Positions 25,789-34,579 of a stretch of 64,000 nt of DNA are shown here, piece by piece. The stretch covers positions 3,496,001 through 3,560,000 of the forward strand of contig NZ_CP027667.1 of the NCBI RefSeq assembly GCF_003008575.1, in the 5' to 3' direction. A program made the translations under genes and the position numbers. Below the pieces are notes generated by a model that worked only from the letters and a program-made list of their open reading frames with translations, ran no database searches and was not told the DNA's origin. Each line of letters begins with the position of its first letter. Positions within the stretch are counted from its first letter, which is position 1. This stretch comes from Melaminivora suipulveris. Its GTDB lineage: Bacteria > Pseudomonadota > Gammaproteobacteria > Burkholderiales > Burkholderiaceae_C.

Positions 25789-27645
25789 TTAGCCAACTGG
25801 AAGCCCAATAGCCTTCAGGTATGGGTTGTTTGGCGGCACCTCACCGAAGACTAGTTGTGGCTCGACAAGCAGATAGCCATGTAGCTTCCGTGATTTTCTG
25901 GGGCCAGTGACTTCGCATGTCCAGATGTTCAACCCGCTGGATTGCTTGCGATGCAATTGCAGCCGCTCGAAGCGCTTCTGCACCCACTGCCAATCCTGCA
26001 GGCTCTCCTGCCTGGCCAGTTTGCCTACCTGCGGATGTTCCTGCGCATAGCGCTGAAATACGCCCGGGCTGACCAGGTAGGCGGTGTCGCTCACGGTATG
26101 CACTAGCGCTTTCGCATCGTTGATGATGAGTCGCCGCGTGGCGATGCCCTGTTTCAGCCACGCCATGAAGTGCTCGCCGGATGGCTGTGCCGTCGAGGAC
26201 GTGAAGGCCGGCCGCGAAGGCGCAGCGGCGGCCAAGGTCGGTAGGGGCGTATCGGAAAGAACGATGGGTGTTTCGTCCGGGGCGGTTTCCACATCTTGAT
26301 CGGTGGTTGGCGAATTTCCCGTTCCCGCCATCGCCAGTATGTCCTCCATGACGTCGGGGCTGGCCGGGGCCTTGGATGGAGGGGCCGATGCGATGCCACT
26401 ACCTTCCGCTGGCGGAGCGTTTTGGTTCTCCAAAGCGGACGTCGCGCCGTCCGCAGAAAGGATGGCCGCTACCTCGGCATCTTCACCTGCGGGGGGCGTG
26501 TCGATCGTCACCGTCCCGGCAAAGAGCACCGGTCGCTCACCAGATTCCCAGATCAGCGCGGGTGCCAGCCGTAGCAACGTAAACGAGTGGATCCAGCCGG
26601 TGGAACTGGTCACGGTAGCACGCCAGATCGCCTTGCCGTCTGCTGTGGGCTGCAACATGCCGTGATCCTGCAGCACGTTGAACACGGCGGTGTTGTTCGC
26701 AGGAATACCGTCAATGCCCTGGGATAGCAGATGCGCCCGAAGCTTGTCCGAGACCGTCTTGCTGACCAGCCACAAACCATCCTCGGTGAGCCAGCCATCG
26801 GAGGCTTCGGGCTGGTTCAGCTTCAACTCCTCCTTGAGCAGGTAACGCAGTCCGTCGAGCAGCTTGCGTTGCAGCGCGTGCTTGGGCGCGGCCATGGCGC
26901 GTGTGGGGTCGCCGCCCAGTTCCTGGGCCACGGAAGCACGGTCGGCCTGCACCACCAATTCGCCCAGCACCCCGGCGTGCTCGTACTGCCCGGCCAGAAC
27001 GTAGAGCAGTGACGCCCACAGCGACGGATAGCAGCTGAGCCAGTCCAGGACTTCGAGGTCAAGCAGTTGCCGGTAGAGCAAGCCTGTCGCGGCGCTGTGG
27101 AGCCGGTACTCGCGATCGTCACGATAGCGGAAGCGGTATGGCTGGTGCAGCGGGCCGTGCCACGGGTGCCAAGTGCTGCCGTCGGCCTGTTCGACGTGCA
27201 GATCGACGGCGATCTTGCCGATGTCGTGCAGCAGTGCGGCATAGGCGACGGCAGCAGTCCACGCCTCGGCTTGCGCGGCCTGATCCTCGGGGTTGGCGCC
27301 GATGGGCAGCAAATGGGACTGCCGCAGCTTCAGGCTGTAGGCGACGATTTCCAGGCCGTGGTCAAGCATGCCGCCTGGGTAAGCGTGGTGATGCGCCTCG
27401 GATGCAGGGAAAGCCTGAACCAACTCGGCATAACGTTCCAGCGGCGCGCGGTACAGCGCGGCGAACTGCTTGCGCGAGAGCGAGGTGCGCTGCCAGATGT
27501 GTTCCAGCAGCTTCTGCCGGCGCGGTGTCGCCAGCAGCGATGCGGCCGATTCCGGCCAGATCAGCCCTTTCGGGAGGTCGGTGGTGGGTGCTGGCGATGG
27601 AGCGGCAGCGACCGAGGTCCGTTTTCGCTGGAACAGAGAGAGCAT
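25789..27645 (-). CDS. traI: TraI-type (MobH family) conjugative relaxase
   Basis: A 618-residue relaxase of the ICE. The N-terminal TraI_2-type domain carries HHHAYPGGMLDHGLEI (residues ~80-95) and the HD-like LLHDIGKIAVDLH (~140), the histidine-rich metal site of MobH relaxases, which nick oriT and stay bound to the transferred strand. A Pro/Ala-rich linker (~residues 380-480) precedes a C-terminal DUF1528-like domain. I chose the ATG at 27643-27645 (AGGA six bases upstream) over an in-frame start at 27720. It is adjacent to the BREX cargo and divergent from the 27956 gene; the oriT may lie in the 310-bp gap between them. Confidence 0.9.
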   Translation of the reverse strand: MLSLFQRKRTSVAAAPSPAPTTDLPKGLIWPESAASLLATPRRQKLLEHIWQRTSLSRKQFAALYRAPLERYAELVQAFPASEAHHHAYPGGMLDHGLEIVAYSLKLRQSHLLPIGANPEDQAAQAEAWTAAVAYAALLHDIGKIAVDLHVEQADGSTWHPWHGPLHQPYRFRYRDDREYRLHSAATGLLYRQLLDLEVLDWLSCYPSLWASLLYVLAGQYEHAGVLGELVVQADRASVAQELGGDPTRAMAAPKHALQRKLLDGLRYLLKEELKLNQPEASDGWLTEDGLWLVSKTVSDKLRAHLLSQGIDGIPANNTAVFNVLQDHGMLQPTADGKAIWRATVTSSTGWIHSFTLLRLAPALIWESGERPVLFAGTVTIDTPPAGEDAEVAAILSADGATSALENQNAPPAEGSGIASAPPSKAPASPDVMEDILAMAGTGNSPTTDQDVETAPDETPIVLSDTPLPTLAAAAPSRPAFTSSTAQPSGEHFMAWLKQGIATRRLIINDAKALVHTVSDTAYLVSPGVFQRYAQEHPQVGKLARQESLQDWQWVQKRFERLQLHRKQSSGLNIWTCEVTGPRKSRKLHGYLLVEPQLVFGEVPPNNPYLKAIGLPVG

Positions 27646-27865
27646 GTGGGTGTCCTGATGGCGGGCCAAGCGGGAGGCCTTTTCGCCTTTTCGGGTAGGG
27701 CCTTTCCCCTTGCACCCCATTCCCTTGCCATTTCGGCCCTTTGGCCTTCAACCGTTTCGGTATAGCGGGGCGTGGATTGCGGCTCCAGCGTCAATGTGGA
27801 ACCCGCTCGAATGGATTGGACGGCGACCCGGCGCTGGCGCTGGCGCTGCGGGAACGCAGCTTCCG

Positions 27866-27952
27866 CCAAGTAGGTTGGCCTCATTCAGACGGTTCTGAGT
27901 TGATAAATGCGACAAAGGCGACTAAATTGACTTCTGTCTCAAACCTACTTGG
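27866..27952. promoter_or_regulatory. Perfect 11-bp inverted repeat around a promoter, between traI and the next gene
   Basis: CCAAGTAGGTT (27866-27876) and its exact reverse complement AACCTACTTGG (27942-27952) are 65 bp apart. Between them lies a sigma-70-like promoter on the plus strand, TTGATA then TAAATT with 17-bp spacing. The right copy ends three bases before the ATG at 27956. The pair may be two operator sites allowing looping, or part of an oriT/attachment structure. The rest of the 310-bp gap holds three GGCGCT-type hexamers near 27831-27849 and nothing else I can name. Confidence 0.5.
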
Positions 27953-27955
27953 GGG

Positions 27956-28588
27956 ATGGCCATGCCCGCTGCCATTGAATTCATTGCCGACCGTCTGCCG
28001 CGAGTCACGGTGAAGGATGTGCGTCGCTTCGCGGATACCGTCGAAATCCGGGACGCCAAGGCTTTCGCGGCCGAGTTGCAGGCGTTCGTCCACGAGCGTG
28101 TGGTGGCAGTGAAACTACCCGCTAATCTGGAGGGGGAGACGGTGGAACAGGCCCTTGCACGCAAGGCAGCCGCGCTGCGTGCCGACACGCGCTGGCCACC
28201 GAGTAAAACCGACGTCCAGCGTGGCCGCGCCGTGCTGCTGGAAACCTTCAACCTGCCGCACAACCTGCCGATCCCCGAGTTCGCAAAACTTGCGGACAAG
28301 TCCCGCCAGCAGATCTACAAGGACATCGTTGCCCGTCGGCTGCTGGCGTTGAACGTGGGGCCGCGCGGTCAGAAGCTGCCTGACTGGCAGCTCGACCCGG
28401 TGAAGCAGCAGTTGACCCAAACCGTGCTTCAGGAGGTCGAGGGCATCGACCACTGGACGATCTACCGCGCACTGTCCGAACCGCTCGAAGGCTTAGGCTG
28501 TCGCTCGCCGGTGGAGGCGGTGACGCATGGCACGATCGACGACGTGGCCGAGGCGGTGTTCAACGTGCTGGGCGTCCAGGTGCATTGA
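27956..28588 (+). CDS. ICE-encoded putative DNA-binding protein with Xre/MbcA/ParS-like C-terminus
   Basis: A 210-residue protein. Residues ~95-150 (IPEFAKLADKSRQQIYKDIVARRLLAL) look like a helix-turn-helix, and the C-terminal ~60 residues (RSPVEAVTHGTIDDVAEAVFNVLG) resemble the toxin-binding domain of Xre/MbcA/ParS antitoxins. Similar genes occur beside prlF/yhaV in related ICEs. A second ATG two codons downstream (27962) is an alternative start. One arm of the 11-bp inverted repeat lies directly upstream, which suggests autoregulation. No cognate RES-type toxin is next to it; the following genes are a different toxin-antitoxin family. Function therefore uncertain. Confidence 0.7.
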   Translation: MAMPAAIEFIADRLPRVTVKDVRRFADTVEIRDAKAFAAELQAFVHERVVAVKLPANLEGETVEQALARKAAALRADTRWPPSKTDVQRGRAVLLETFNLPHNLPIPEFAKLADKSRQQIYKDIVARRLLALNVGPRGQKLPDWQLDPVKQQLTQTVLQEVEGIDHWTIYRALSEPLEGLGCRSPVEAVTHGTIDDVAEAVFNVLGVQVH

Positions 28589-28617
28589 AGTCATAAACCG
28601 CGAGTTGCCGTCTCTCA

Positions 28618-28646
28618 TTGACTTGGTAAGGATATTTCCTTACAAT
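28618..28646 (+). promoter_or_regulatory. Sigma-70 promoter with overlapping palindromic operator for prlF-yhaV
   Basis: TTGACT at 28618-28623 and TACAAT at 28641-28646 are separated by exactly 17 bp. GTAAGG (28626-28631) and CCTTAC (28638-28643) form an inverted repeat filling the spacer and running into the -10 box. This is the arrangement expected for a promoter repressed by the PrlF/YhaV complex. Confidence 0.75.
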
Positions 28647-28673
28647 GCAGACATTGCGATCAGGAGAGCTTCC

Positions 28674-28991
28674 ATGCCTGCCATTCACGAAGTTGCCACG
28701 CTGACCTCCAAAGGCCAGATCACGCTGCCCAAGTCCATCCGGCAGGCGCTGGGGGTGGATACGGGCGGCAAAGTTGCGTTCGACCTGCGCGGCGGCGAAG
28801 TCGTCGTCACCCGTGCTGACGCCGAGCATGAAGACCCTGCCATTGCCGCGTTCCTGACCCTGCTGGCCCGCGATATTGAAGCGGGCCGGAATGTGCGCGG
28901 CCTGCCCGAGGATCTGGCTCGCACAATGCTGGAGCACGTGGGACACAAGGTGGACCTGGGCGATGATTTCGATGAGGACGTGGAAATCTGA
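28674..28991 (+). CDS. prlF: PrlF-type antitoxin (SpoVT/AbrB fold)
   Basis: A 105-residue antitoxin of the PrlF/YhaV type II toxin-antitoxin family. The N-terminal swapped-hairpin AbrB-type DNA-binding domain is seen in VATLTSKGQITLPKSIRQALGV (residues ~6-28), followed by a flexible toxin-neutralising tail rich in Asp and Glu. The ATG at 28674 has GGAG upstream and follows a near-consensus promoter with a palindromic operator. The TGA stop overlaps the yhaV ATG by one base, giving coupled translation. In this ICE class the pair is a common stability module between traI and traG. Confidence 0.9.
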   Translation: MPAIHEVATLTSKGQITLPKSIRQALGVDTGGKVAFDLRGGEVVVTRADAEHEDPAIAAFLTLLARDIEAGRNVRGLPEDLARTMLEHVGHKVDLGDDFDEDVEI

Positions 28992-29449
28992 TGCAACAGC
29001 ATGGCTGGACACTGCTGTTCCACGACAACCTGATCGAGCAGATGATGAAGCTGCGCGCGGCCGTGCTGCGCGCCCAAGACAACGACCCGGAAGGGTTCGG
29101 ATCGAACGCCAACGTCAAGTTCTTCCGGGTCTTGGTTCAGCTGATACAAGACGTGGTGCCGAGTGATCCGGCGCGCGACGAGTACCGTCAAGGCAACACC
29201 ATGGGGCCGGCCTATCGCCATTGGCGGCGGGCCAAGATCGGAAGGCGATACCGGCTGTTCTTCCGCTACGACTCGAAGGCGAAGGTCATCGTGTACGCCT
29301 GGGTCAACGATGAACAGACCCTGCGGTCTTCGGGAAGCAAATCAGACCCGTATGCCGTGTTCTAGAAGATGCTCAGGCGCGGGAACCCGCCGGACGAATG
29401 GATCGCATTGGTACAGGCAAGCAAGCAGGATTGGAGCAAACTGGAATAG
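28991..29449 (+). pseudogene. yhaV: YhaV-family toxin with an internal amber codon near its C-terminus
   Basis: YhaV toxins are ribosome-associated RelE-like RNases. The frame reads 124 residues with the conserved core (YRLFFRYDSKAKVIVYAWVNDEQTLR, residues ~85-112) and ends at TAG (29363-29365). Translation past this TAG continues as KMLRRGNPPDEW... for 27 more residues to the TAG at 29447. That segment matches the normal end of E. coli YhaV (KMLKRGHPPADW), and the total of 152 codons matches the normal length. A Ser-to-amber change (TCG to TAG) is the simplest explanation. The truncated toxin probably has reduced or no activity unless the amber is suppressed. It is coupled to prlF through TGATG. 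Confidence 0.85.
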
Positions 29450-29476
29450 GTATTCCTCAAGTAGCAGGTGACGACC

Positions 29477-29839
29477 ATGAACACGACGACCCGCATCAGC
29501 ACCGCAGAACGCCTCGGCCGCAGCATCGGCCGTGGATGGCGTGGATACCTTCGTCGTGAACAGCGTGTCGCACGGTGGCTGGTGACGCTTGGAGTGCCAG
29601 TAGGGGGGGCTGCGGCAGTGCTTTGGATCGTCAAACTGGCCGTCCTTGGTGTGCTGCTCTATTCCGCGTTCTGGCTGGCATTGCTGCTGGTATTTGCGGT
29701 GATTGCAGCGGGAGTCATGGGGAACGCTGAACTGGATGATGAGCCACAGACAGAATGGCGTACTGGGCCGCTGGGATTCGGCCTGTACCATCCCGATGGT
29801 TCCAGGATCGACCCTCACGACCCTGATGCCGAGGCGTAG
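29477..29839 (+). CDS. DUF3742 family ICE membrane protein
   Basis: A 120-residue protein with a basic N-terminus (LGRSIGRGWRGYLRREQR), two adjacent membrane segments (residues ~38-80) and a hydrophilic tail with DPHDPDAEA. This matches DUF3742, a protein of unknown function found at this position in PAGI-2/ICEclc-like elements. I preferred the ATG at 29477 over one nine bases earlier. It converges on traG. Confidence 0.85.
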   Translation: MNTTTRISTAERLGRSIGRGWRGYLRREQRVARWLVTLGVPVGGAAAVLWIVKLAVLGVLLYSAFWLALLLVFAVIAAGVMGNAELDDEPQTEWRTGPLGFGLYHPDGSRIDPHDPDAEA

Positions 29840-29852
29840 GACTCCGGGTTGT

Positions 29853-31376
29853 CTACTTCCTGCCACCTGCCTTTATCAGTGCGCCACCTCCCTTACTGCC
29901 CGCTGTCTGCGCATCCTTGGTGCCATTGATCAATGCCTGTGCAATGGCTCCAGCATGGAGACCTGCCCAAGTGAGGGCAGTCATCCAAAAGGCTGGCAGC
30001 ACCAAGAACATCGTGCCCATGACGAACATCAGGAGCATGTCCCCGAAGGCGTTGTTCAGCCCCACCAGCGGGTCGAAGTTGGCGTGTGGCCGGTTCCAGC
30101 CGAAGCCCCAGCCGTAGAGCGCATCGAGGATGGTGCTGTCGATCCAGCGCGCGAGCTGGAACCAGAAATCGACGAAGAACAGCGCGAACTGCACGACGCT
30201 CACGGTAACGACGGTCTTCAGGTCGTAGGTGCCCACGACCAGCACCAGCGGGATGCAGATGACCAGCGCCATCTTGAGCAAGGCGAGCACCATGGGCAGC
30301 GCCTGGCGCACCACGTCCATGGCGGGAAACGCGGCAATCGCACCGACGGCCATTCCGACGTCGCCGGTGGCCCGCGTAACGATGTTCGGCAGGGTCTTGT
30401 CGATCTGGCCGCCGTAGTCTGTATAGACGCTGCCCTGGTTCAATTTCTGCTGCCGTGGCGAGGCGATGGTGCGGATCACCGAGTCGTCCACCTCAGCTCG
30501 GCTCAGGAAGCCGGCCCAGCCCGCTAGGCGATTCAGCAGGCTTGGGTCTACCTGCCCCAGCAGGCGCGCGCGCAGACCATTGCTGCCATCGGCCCACCAC
30601 TGCCTGCAGGACGGATAACCGCCACCGCTGGCCACCTGCGCAAGCCCCGCGTCGCGGGTGCTGTCGTAGGGCCAGTCATCGCGTGGTGTGCTGGAGCGGT
30701 AGGTGTCGTAGTAGCCGCCGGTGTCCGTGAAGAAGCGCGAGCCGATCCAGGTCACGTCGTGCATCTGCGCTTCATCGAGGTTCGGGCGCTGCATGAAGAG
30801 CTTGGCGCGCGCTGGTCCGTAGCAGTCTCGCGAGAAATCCGCCACTTCCTGAGCCAGCACCGGGTCGTCGATGCGCGTGGCGTCGATCTCCATCCTCATC
30901 TGCCGCAGGTCTGTCCCGCAAGGGATCGCCGCCACCGATGCCCCCGTGACGGCGCGCGAGATGGCGTGCATGAAGGCCCACCACACCGGCACCTTCGCGG
31001 ACTGGTTGTTGATGGTGCTGAAAGACTGCGACCAACCGGTATCCGTGGGTTGCGGCACGCTGACCTGGCATTGGGCCGAGCGCGTGCTGTCGTAGCGGAT
31101 GGTGTTGAGATCCACGTCGATGAATGGAATACCGGCGAACATCACCACCACGATGGCGACGAACACCCGGTTCTCGATGCGCGCAGCCGAGAGCACGCCC
31201 TTGTTGCCTTCGTCGGCACCCTCCGCGCGGGCCTTCAGCCATTCCTGCACGATGATGGCAATGAAAGGCAGCGCGAATACACCGCTCGCCACCAGTACCG
31301 CCCAGATGCCGTTGTGGACGATCCACGACACCAGCGTGAGGTAGTACTCCAGGTAGTCGGTGGTGAAAAGCGTCAT
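29853..31376 (-). CDS. traG: TraG N-terminal-domain conjugative transfer protein
   Basis: A 507-residue inner-membrane protein matching the TraG N-terminal family of mating-pair stabilisation proteins. There are membrane helices near residues 20-45 and 75-95, a large periplasmic segment with cysteines (~100-330), then a cluster of hydrophobic helices at ~345-480 (for example MALVICIPLVLVVGTYDL). The first gene of the long minus-strand transfer cluster as ordered from its 3' end; the next gene lies 15 bp upstream. It acts in the envelope during mating-pair formation or stabilisation. Confidence 0.88.
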   Translation of the reverse strand: MTLFTTDYLEYYLTLVSWIVHNGIWAVLVASGVFALPFIAIIVQEWLKARAEGADEGNKGVLSAARIENRVFVAIVVVMFAGIPFIDVDLNTIRYDSTRSAQCQVSVPQPTDTGWSQSFSTINNQSAKVPVWWAFMHAISRAVTGASVAAIPCGTDLRQMRMEIDATRIDDPVLAQEVADFSRDCYGPARAKLFMQRPNLDEAQMHDVTWIGSRFFTDTGGYYDTYRSSTPRDDWPYDSTRDAGLAQVASGGGYPSCRQWWADGSNGLRARLLGQVDPSLLNRLAGWAGFLSRAEVDDSVIRTIASPRQQKLNQGSVYTDYGGQIDKTLPNIVTRATGDVGMAVGAIAAFPAMDVVRQALPMVLALLKMALVICIPLVLVVGTYDLKTVVTVSVVQFALFFVDFWFQLARWIDSTILDALYGWGFGWNRPHANFDPLVGLNNAFGDMLLMFVMGTMFLVLPAFWMTALTWAGLHAGAIAQALINGTKDAQTAGSKGGGALIKAGGRK

Positions 31377-31391
31377 GGCCCCGATCTCCCC

Positions 31392-31763
31392 TCAAGCGGC
31401 CTGCATCAACAGGCTGGCTTCCAGCGCGACGATTGCGGCGACGCCGGCGATCTCGCTGCGCACCAGGCGACGCCGCGCCTGCTTATCCGCCCCGCGTTGG
31501 GCCTCACGCGCCAGCAGCCGGCGGCGCATCCAGACCCAGCCGTAGGCTGTCGCGCCGTACAGACACAGCCGCCACACCAGGAAGTAGCTCGCCGTGGCCG
31601 CGAGCCAGCGCTCCCAGCCGGCAACGCTGCCGACGAGATAAATGCCGACGATGTTGGCGCCCACAGCGGCGGCAACGAGCACCACCGTCCACAGCAACGC
31701 CTTCGCCGCGCGCTGGTTAAGCAGCCAGCGGGGGCGCAGCCAACTGGCGCGCGGCGGGTTCAT
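31392..31763 (-). CDS. Hypothetical ICE membrane protein
   Basis: A 123-residue protein with about three to four hydrophobic segments (residues ~20-40, 48-72, 103-121) and an Arg-rich cytoplasmic loop (MRRRLLAREAQRGADKQARRR). It sits between traG and the TIGR03755-type gene and overlaps the latter by four bases (ATGA), so it belongs to the transfer operon. Small unnamed membrane proteins are common at this place in the same ICE class. Confidence 0.75.
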   Translation of the reverse strand: MNPPRASWLRPRWLLNQRAAKALLWTVVLVAAAVGANIVGIYLVGSVAGWERWLAATASYFLVWRLCLYGATAYGWVWMRRRLLAREAQRGADKQARRRLVRSEIAGVAAIVALEASLLMQAA

Positions 31764-33178
31764 GGGTTGCCTCCCGGATTGCCCTTCTGGAGCCGGTCGA
31801 GGCGGTCGGGTATGGGGTCGCCTTCGTAGATGCCACGCGAGCCAGCCGCGCGCGTGCCGTGGCGCTGGATGATGGCCATGGGGGAGTTGTTCGCCAGCTC
31901 GCGGCGCAGCTCCAGCTCGGTCTTGAGGTTGCGGATTTCCTGGTCGAGTGTGTCGCTTTCGTGGTTCACGGCCTCGACCGCCAACTGGTTCGCCGTGACG
32001 TTGGGCTCCTTCTTGCCGGTCAGCAGGGTGCGCTGGAGCAGCAATGCCTTCTCCAGCACAGACGCCAGCGCGACCTCCGAGGCCAGGCGCCGCGCCAGCA
32101 GGTCTTGATCCGGCTCGTCGCGCAGCGCCTCAATGACGCCGCGCGTGATGGGCAGCGAGGTGCTGCCAGCCGCGCGCAGGTTCTCGAAGGTGGTGTTGCG
32201 CGTTCCCGAGACCAGCTCCTGCAAGGCTTCCAGCTTGGCCTCGTATTCCTCCTGGATCAGCGGCGTCAGCCCGACGCCGGGCACTGTCTCGGTCTTGGTG
32301 CAGGCATCGCAGGTACGCTGCACCTGTTCCCCAAGAACCCGTGTGGCCCATTCAGTCGCTTGTTGTGGCGAGGTCCAGGTCTGGCAGGACAGACTCGCGC
32401 AACTGGCGGGGGCAATGGAGGATGCATCGGTCACGCTGCGGCCGTTGACCAGGTTGTAGCCCGCGCGGGTGACGTCGCCGACCACGCGGATGGCCGACTG
32501 ACCTGCGCCGCCCGCATTGCTGCCACCGATCCAGGGTACGCCGTCGTTGCCACGGCGCGTTTCGGCCTGTTCGATCGCCGACACGGCATCCGTGCTCGAC
32601 ACCGCATCGCGCAGTGCCATGCCTTCGGCGACCTGGCTCCAGCCGAGCTGTCCGCCCGCCGTGTCGGCCATCTTCTCGGCCATGGCGCGGCAGGTCAGCT
32701 TGGAACGGTCGAAATCCAGCCGCGCCTGCAGCACGCCGTTGGTCAGCAGGTTGTACAGCCCCGGATCGGCACGCTGGATGATTAACGCAGGTAGCGATGC
32801 CACCGCGCTGGTGGCGCTCTGGATCACGTTGCTCATGATCTGCTGAAAGCCGTTGGTGACGCCGTTGAGCTGGTTGCGCAGCGTGGTCTGGATGCTCATG
32901 TCTCCGCAGATCAGGTTGCTGTTCCAACCCACGCCGACGCCGATCGAGCGCATGCCGGCCGCACGGCCCATGGACACCGCGCTGCCGCCGCCAATCGAAT
33001 ACATCACCTCGTCGCCGATGACGGAGCCGCCGGTCTGAAAGCCGGTCTGCGCCCACGCCAGACCGCCGCCAAGAACGAGCGCGCCAGCCAGCACCCCGGT
33101 CAATACCCGAGCCAATACCATGGGGCGCAGCAGGCGGCGTGCCTTTGGGGAGAGGTTCATCAGTTCAGGACGCTTCAT
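31760..33178 (-). CDS. ICE conjugation protein, TIGR03755 type
   Basis: A 472-residue exported protein. Start at ATG 33176-33178; a longer frame to 33244 overlaps the neighbouring gene. After a basic N-terminus there is a signal-like hydrophobic segment ending in GGGLAWAQ, and the mature part has Gly-rich and Cys-containing regions (SCASLSCQTW, TCDACTKTET) and a long helical C-terminus. By composition and neighbour order it matches the TIGR03755 family of integrating conjugative elements, likely periplasmic part of the mating apparatus (TraH-like role is inference). Confidence 0.82.
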   Translation of the reverse strand: MKRPELMNLSPKARRLLRPMVLARVLTGVLAGALVLGGGLAWAQTGFQTGGSVIGDEVMYSIGGGSAVSMGRAAGMRSIGVGVGWNSNLICGDMSIQTTLRNQLNGVTNGFQQIMSNVIQSATSAVASLPALIIQRADPGLYNLLTNGVLQARLDFDRSKLTCRAMAEKMADTAGGQLGWSQVAEGMALRDAVSSTDAVSAIEQAETRRGNDGVPWIGGSNAGGAGQSAIRVVGDVTRAGYNLVNGRSVTDASSIAPASCASLSCQTWTSPQQATEWATRVLGEQVQRTCDACTKTETVPGVGLTPLIQEEYEAKLEALQELVSGTRNTTFENLRAAGSTSLPITRGVIEALRDEPDQDLLARRLASEVALASVLEKALLLQRTLLTGKKEPNVTANQLAVEAVNHESDTLDQEIRNLKTELELRRELANNSPMAIIQRHGTRAAGSRGIYEGDPIPDRLDRLQKGNPGGNP

Positions 33179-33188
33179 CGCCGTACCC

Positions 33189-34136
33189 TCATTGGAAATC
33201 GACGCTGCCGAGGAACACTTGCCCCCGGCGTTCGCAGCACGCATAGGGACGCCACAGCGCCCAGGCGTAGTCGCCTTGCTGCGCCTGGGTCAGGAAGCCG
33301 CTGCGCGGGAACACCGTGCAGGACGAGGACAGGACGGGCGTGAGTTCCTGCCACTTGCCCGTCGAGGCATCGCCTTCCATCAGCGCGCCGGCAGGCCAGT
33401 AGCCGGGCCGCGAGTTGGCGAGCAGCGGCTGATAGACGTGAATCTGCCCACGGCGCGTGACGACATCGCCAGCGCGCTGGGCCACCACGGCGCCGGCCTT
33501 GTGGTCGTCGGCCTGGTGCAGGAAGCCGCCACGCGGATACACGTTGCCCCAGAGGTTCATCGTGGTGCGCGCGCCGACCTCGCGCCTGCCAGGAATCAGC
33601 GCCTCCGGGTAGACCATCTCGGGCACGTTGTAGCGCCAGGCCAGTGTGTCCAGGGTGCTGAGCAGGTACGGCATGAACGCCGTGCCCGCGCCCTCGCAGA
33701 AGTAGCCCGACGATGAGACGAACTGGTTGAACACCTCGACGCCGGGATGGCCGATGACGTCCGCGTTCTTGAACTTGGCGAGATTGTTCTCGTGGTCTTC
33801 GTTGGTGGTGCCGTCTCCGCCGGCCTGGGCCGAAGGGTTGGGCGTGCTCATCGGTCGAACTTCGACCCAGGGGTTCTCGCCGGTGTTGCTGTAGCTGGAG
33901 ACGACCGCATCGGGGATGTAGTGGCGGACTTTGATGGACGTGCGCACCGTGCAGCCCGTCCAGGTGCAGTAGAGCCAGTAGCAGATGCCGACGACGCGGT
34001 ATTCGAGGCAGTCTGGCGATGCCACTGAGCCAACGATGGTTGCGGTGTTGAGGGCGTAGCTGCCCGTGGCGCTGAGCAGCAGCACTGAGGCCACGCCAGC
34101 ACGCAGGCGGCGCATCCGCTCGAAGGGTCGGGTCAT
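33189..34136 (-). CDS. ICE conjugation protein, TIGR03756 type (TraU-like)
   Basis: A 315-residue secreted protein with signal sequence (residues ~1-30, ending SYALNTATI) and a cysteine-rich mature part (CLEYRVVGICYWLYCTWTGC). This matches the TIGR03756/TraU family, periplasmic proteins of conjugative type IV secretion needed for DNA transfer. Start chosen at ATG 34134-34136, which overlaps the TIGR03757 gene by four bases; the frame upstream to 34256 is a shadow of that gene. Disulfides are likely, in keeping with a DsbA-like gene in the same operon. Confidence 0.82.
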   Translation of the reverse strand: MTRPFERMRRLRAGVASVLLLSATGSYALNTATIVGSVASPDCLEYRVVGICYWLYCTWTGCTVRTSIKVRHYIPDAVVSSYSNTGENPWVEVRPMSTPNPSAQAGGDGTTNEDHENNLAKFKNADVIGHPGVEVFNQFVSSSGYFCEGAGTAFMPYLLSTLDTLAWRYNVPEMVYPEALIPGRREVGARTTMNLWGNVYPRGGFLHQADDHKAGAVVAQRAGDVVTRRGQIHVYQPLLANSRPGYWPAGALMEGDASTGKWQELTPVLSSSCTVFPRSGFLTQAQQGDYAWALWRPYACCERRGQVFLGSVDFQ

Positions 34137-34579
34137 GGCTGCGGCCTCCGGTGTTGCGCAATGCGCGCGACGGCACGGGCCACGTCCGGCTCGCCATAGA
34201 CCACGTAACGCTGATCCACCAGGACCGCCGGAATGCTGGTGACACCCAGGCTCCATGCGTCGGCGACGCCCTGGTATGCCGACGCAATGCGGCGCTGGAG
34301 GTCGGCACCGCCGTTGTTCAGGCGGCGCTTGACGATGACCGCGGCCTGCTCAGGATCGGCGGGCAGCTGTGCGGAAAGCTCGGCTTCGATGCGCGGGCCT
34401 TCATCCAGCTCGATCAGCCGTTCCCCACCCATGGTCTTGACCGGGTGGCGGCTGTCGGTGACGACCACCACATCGGCGGCGAAGGTGGTTGGGCTGAAAA
34501 CGGCCAAGGATGCCGGCAGTGCAACGGCCAGGCCAAGGGTTCGCCAGCCGGATGCGAAGCGGAATAAAGATGCTGGCAT
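34133..34579 (-). CDS. ICE conjugation protein, TIGR03757 type (TrbC-like periplasmic)
   Basis: A 148-residue protein with a signal peptide (first ~34 residues, ending TTFAADV) and a thioredoxin-like mature domain without the CxxC pair (SIPAVLVDQRYVVYGEPD near the end). It fits the TIGR03757 family of ICE proteins. The stop overlaps the TIGR03756 gene by four bases. The upstream 144 bp to the RadC gene hold no gene. Confidence 0.8.
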   Translation of the reverse strand: MPASLFRFASGWRTLGLAVALPASLAVFSPTTFAADVVVVTDSRHPVKTMGGERLIELDEGPRIEAELSAQLPADPEQAAVIVKRRLNNGGADLQRRIASAYQGVADAWSLGVTSIPAVLVDQRYVVYGEPDVARAVARIAQHRRPQP

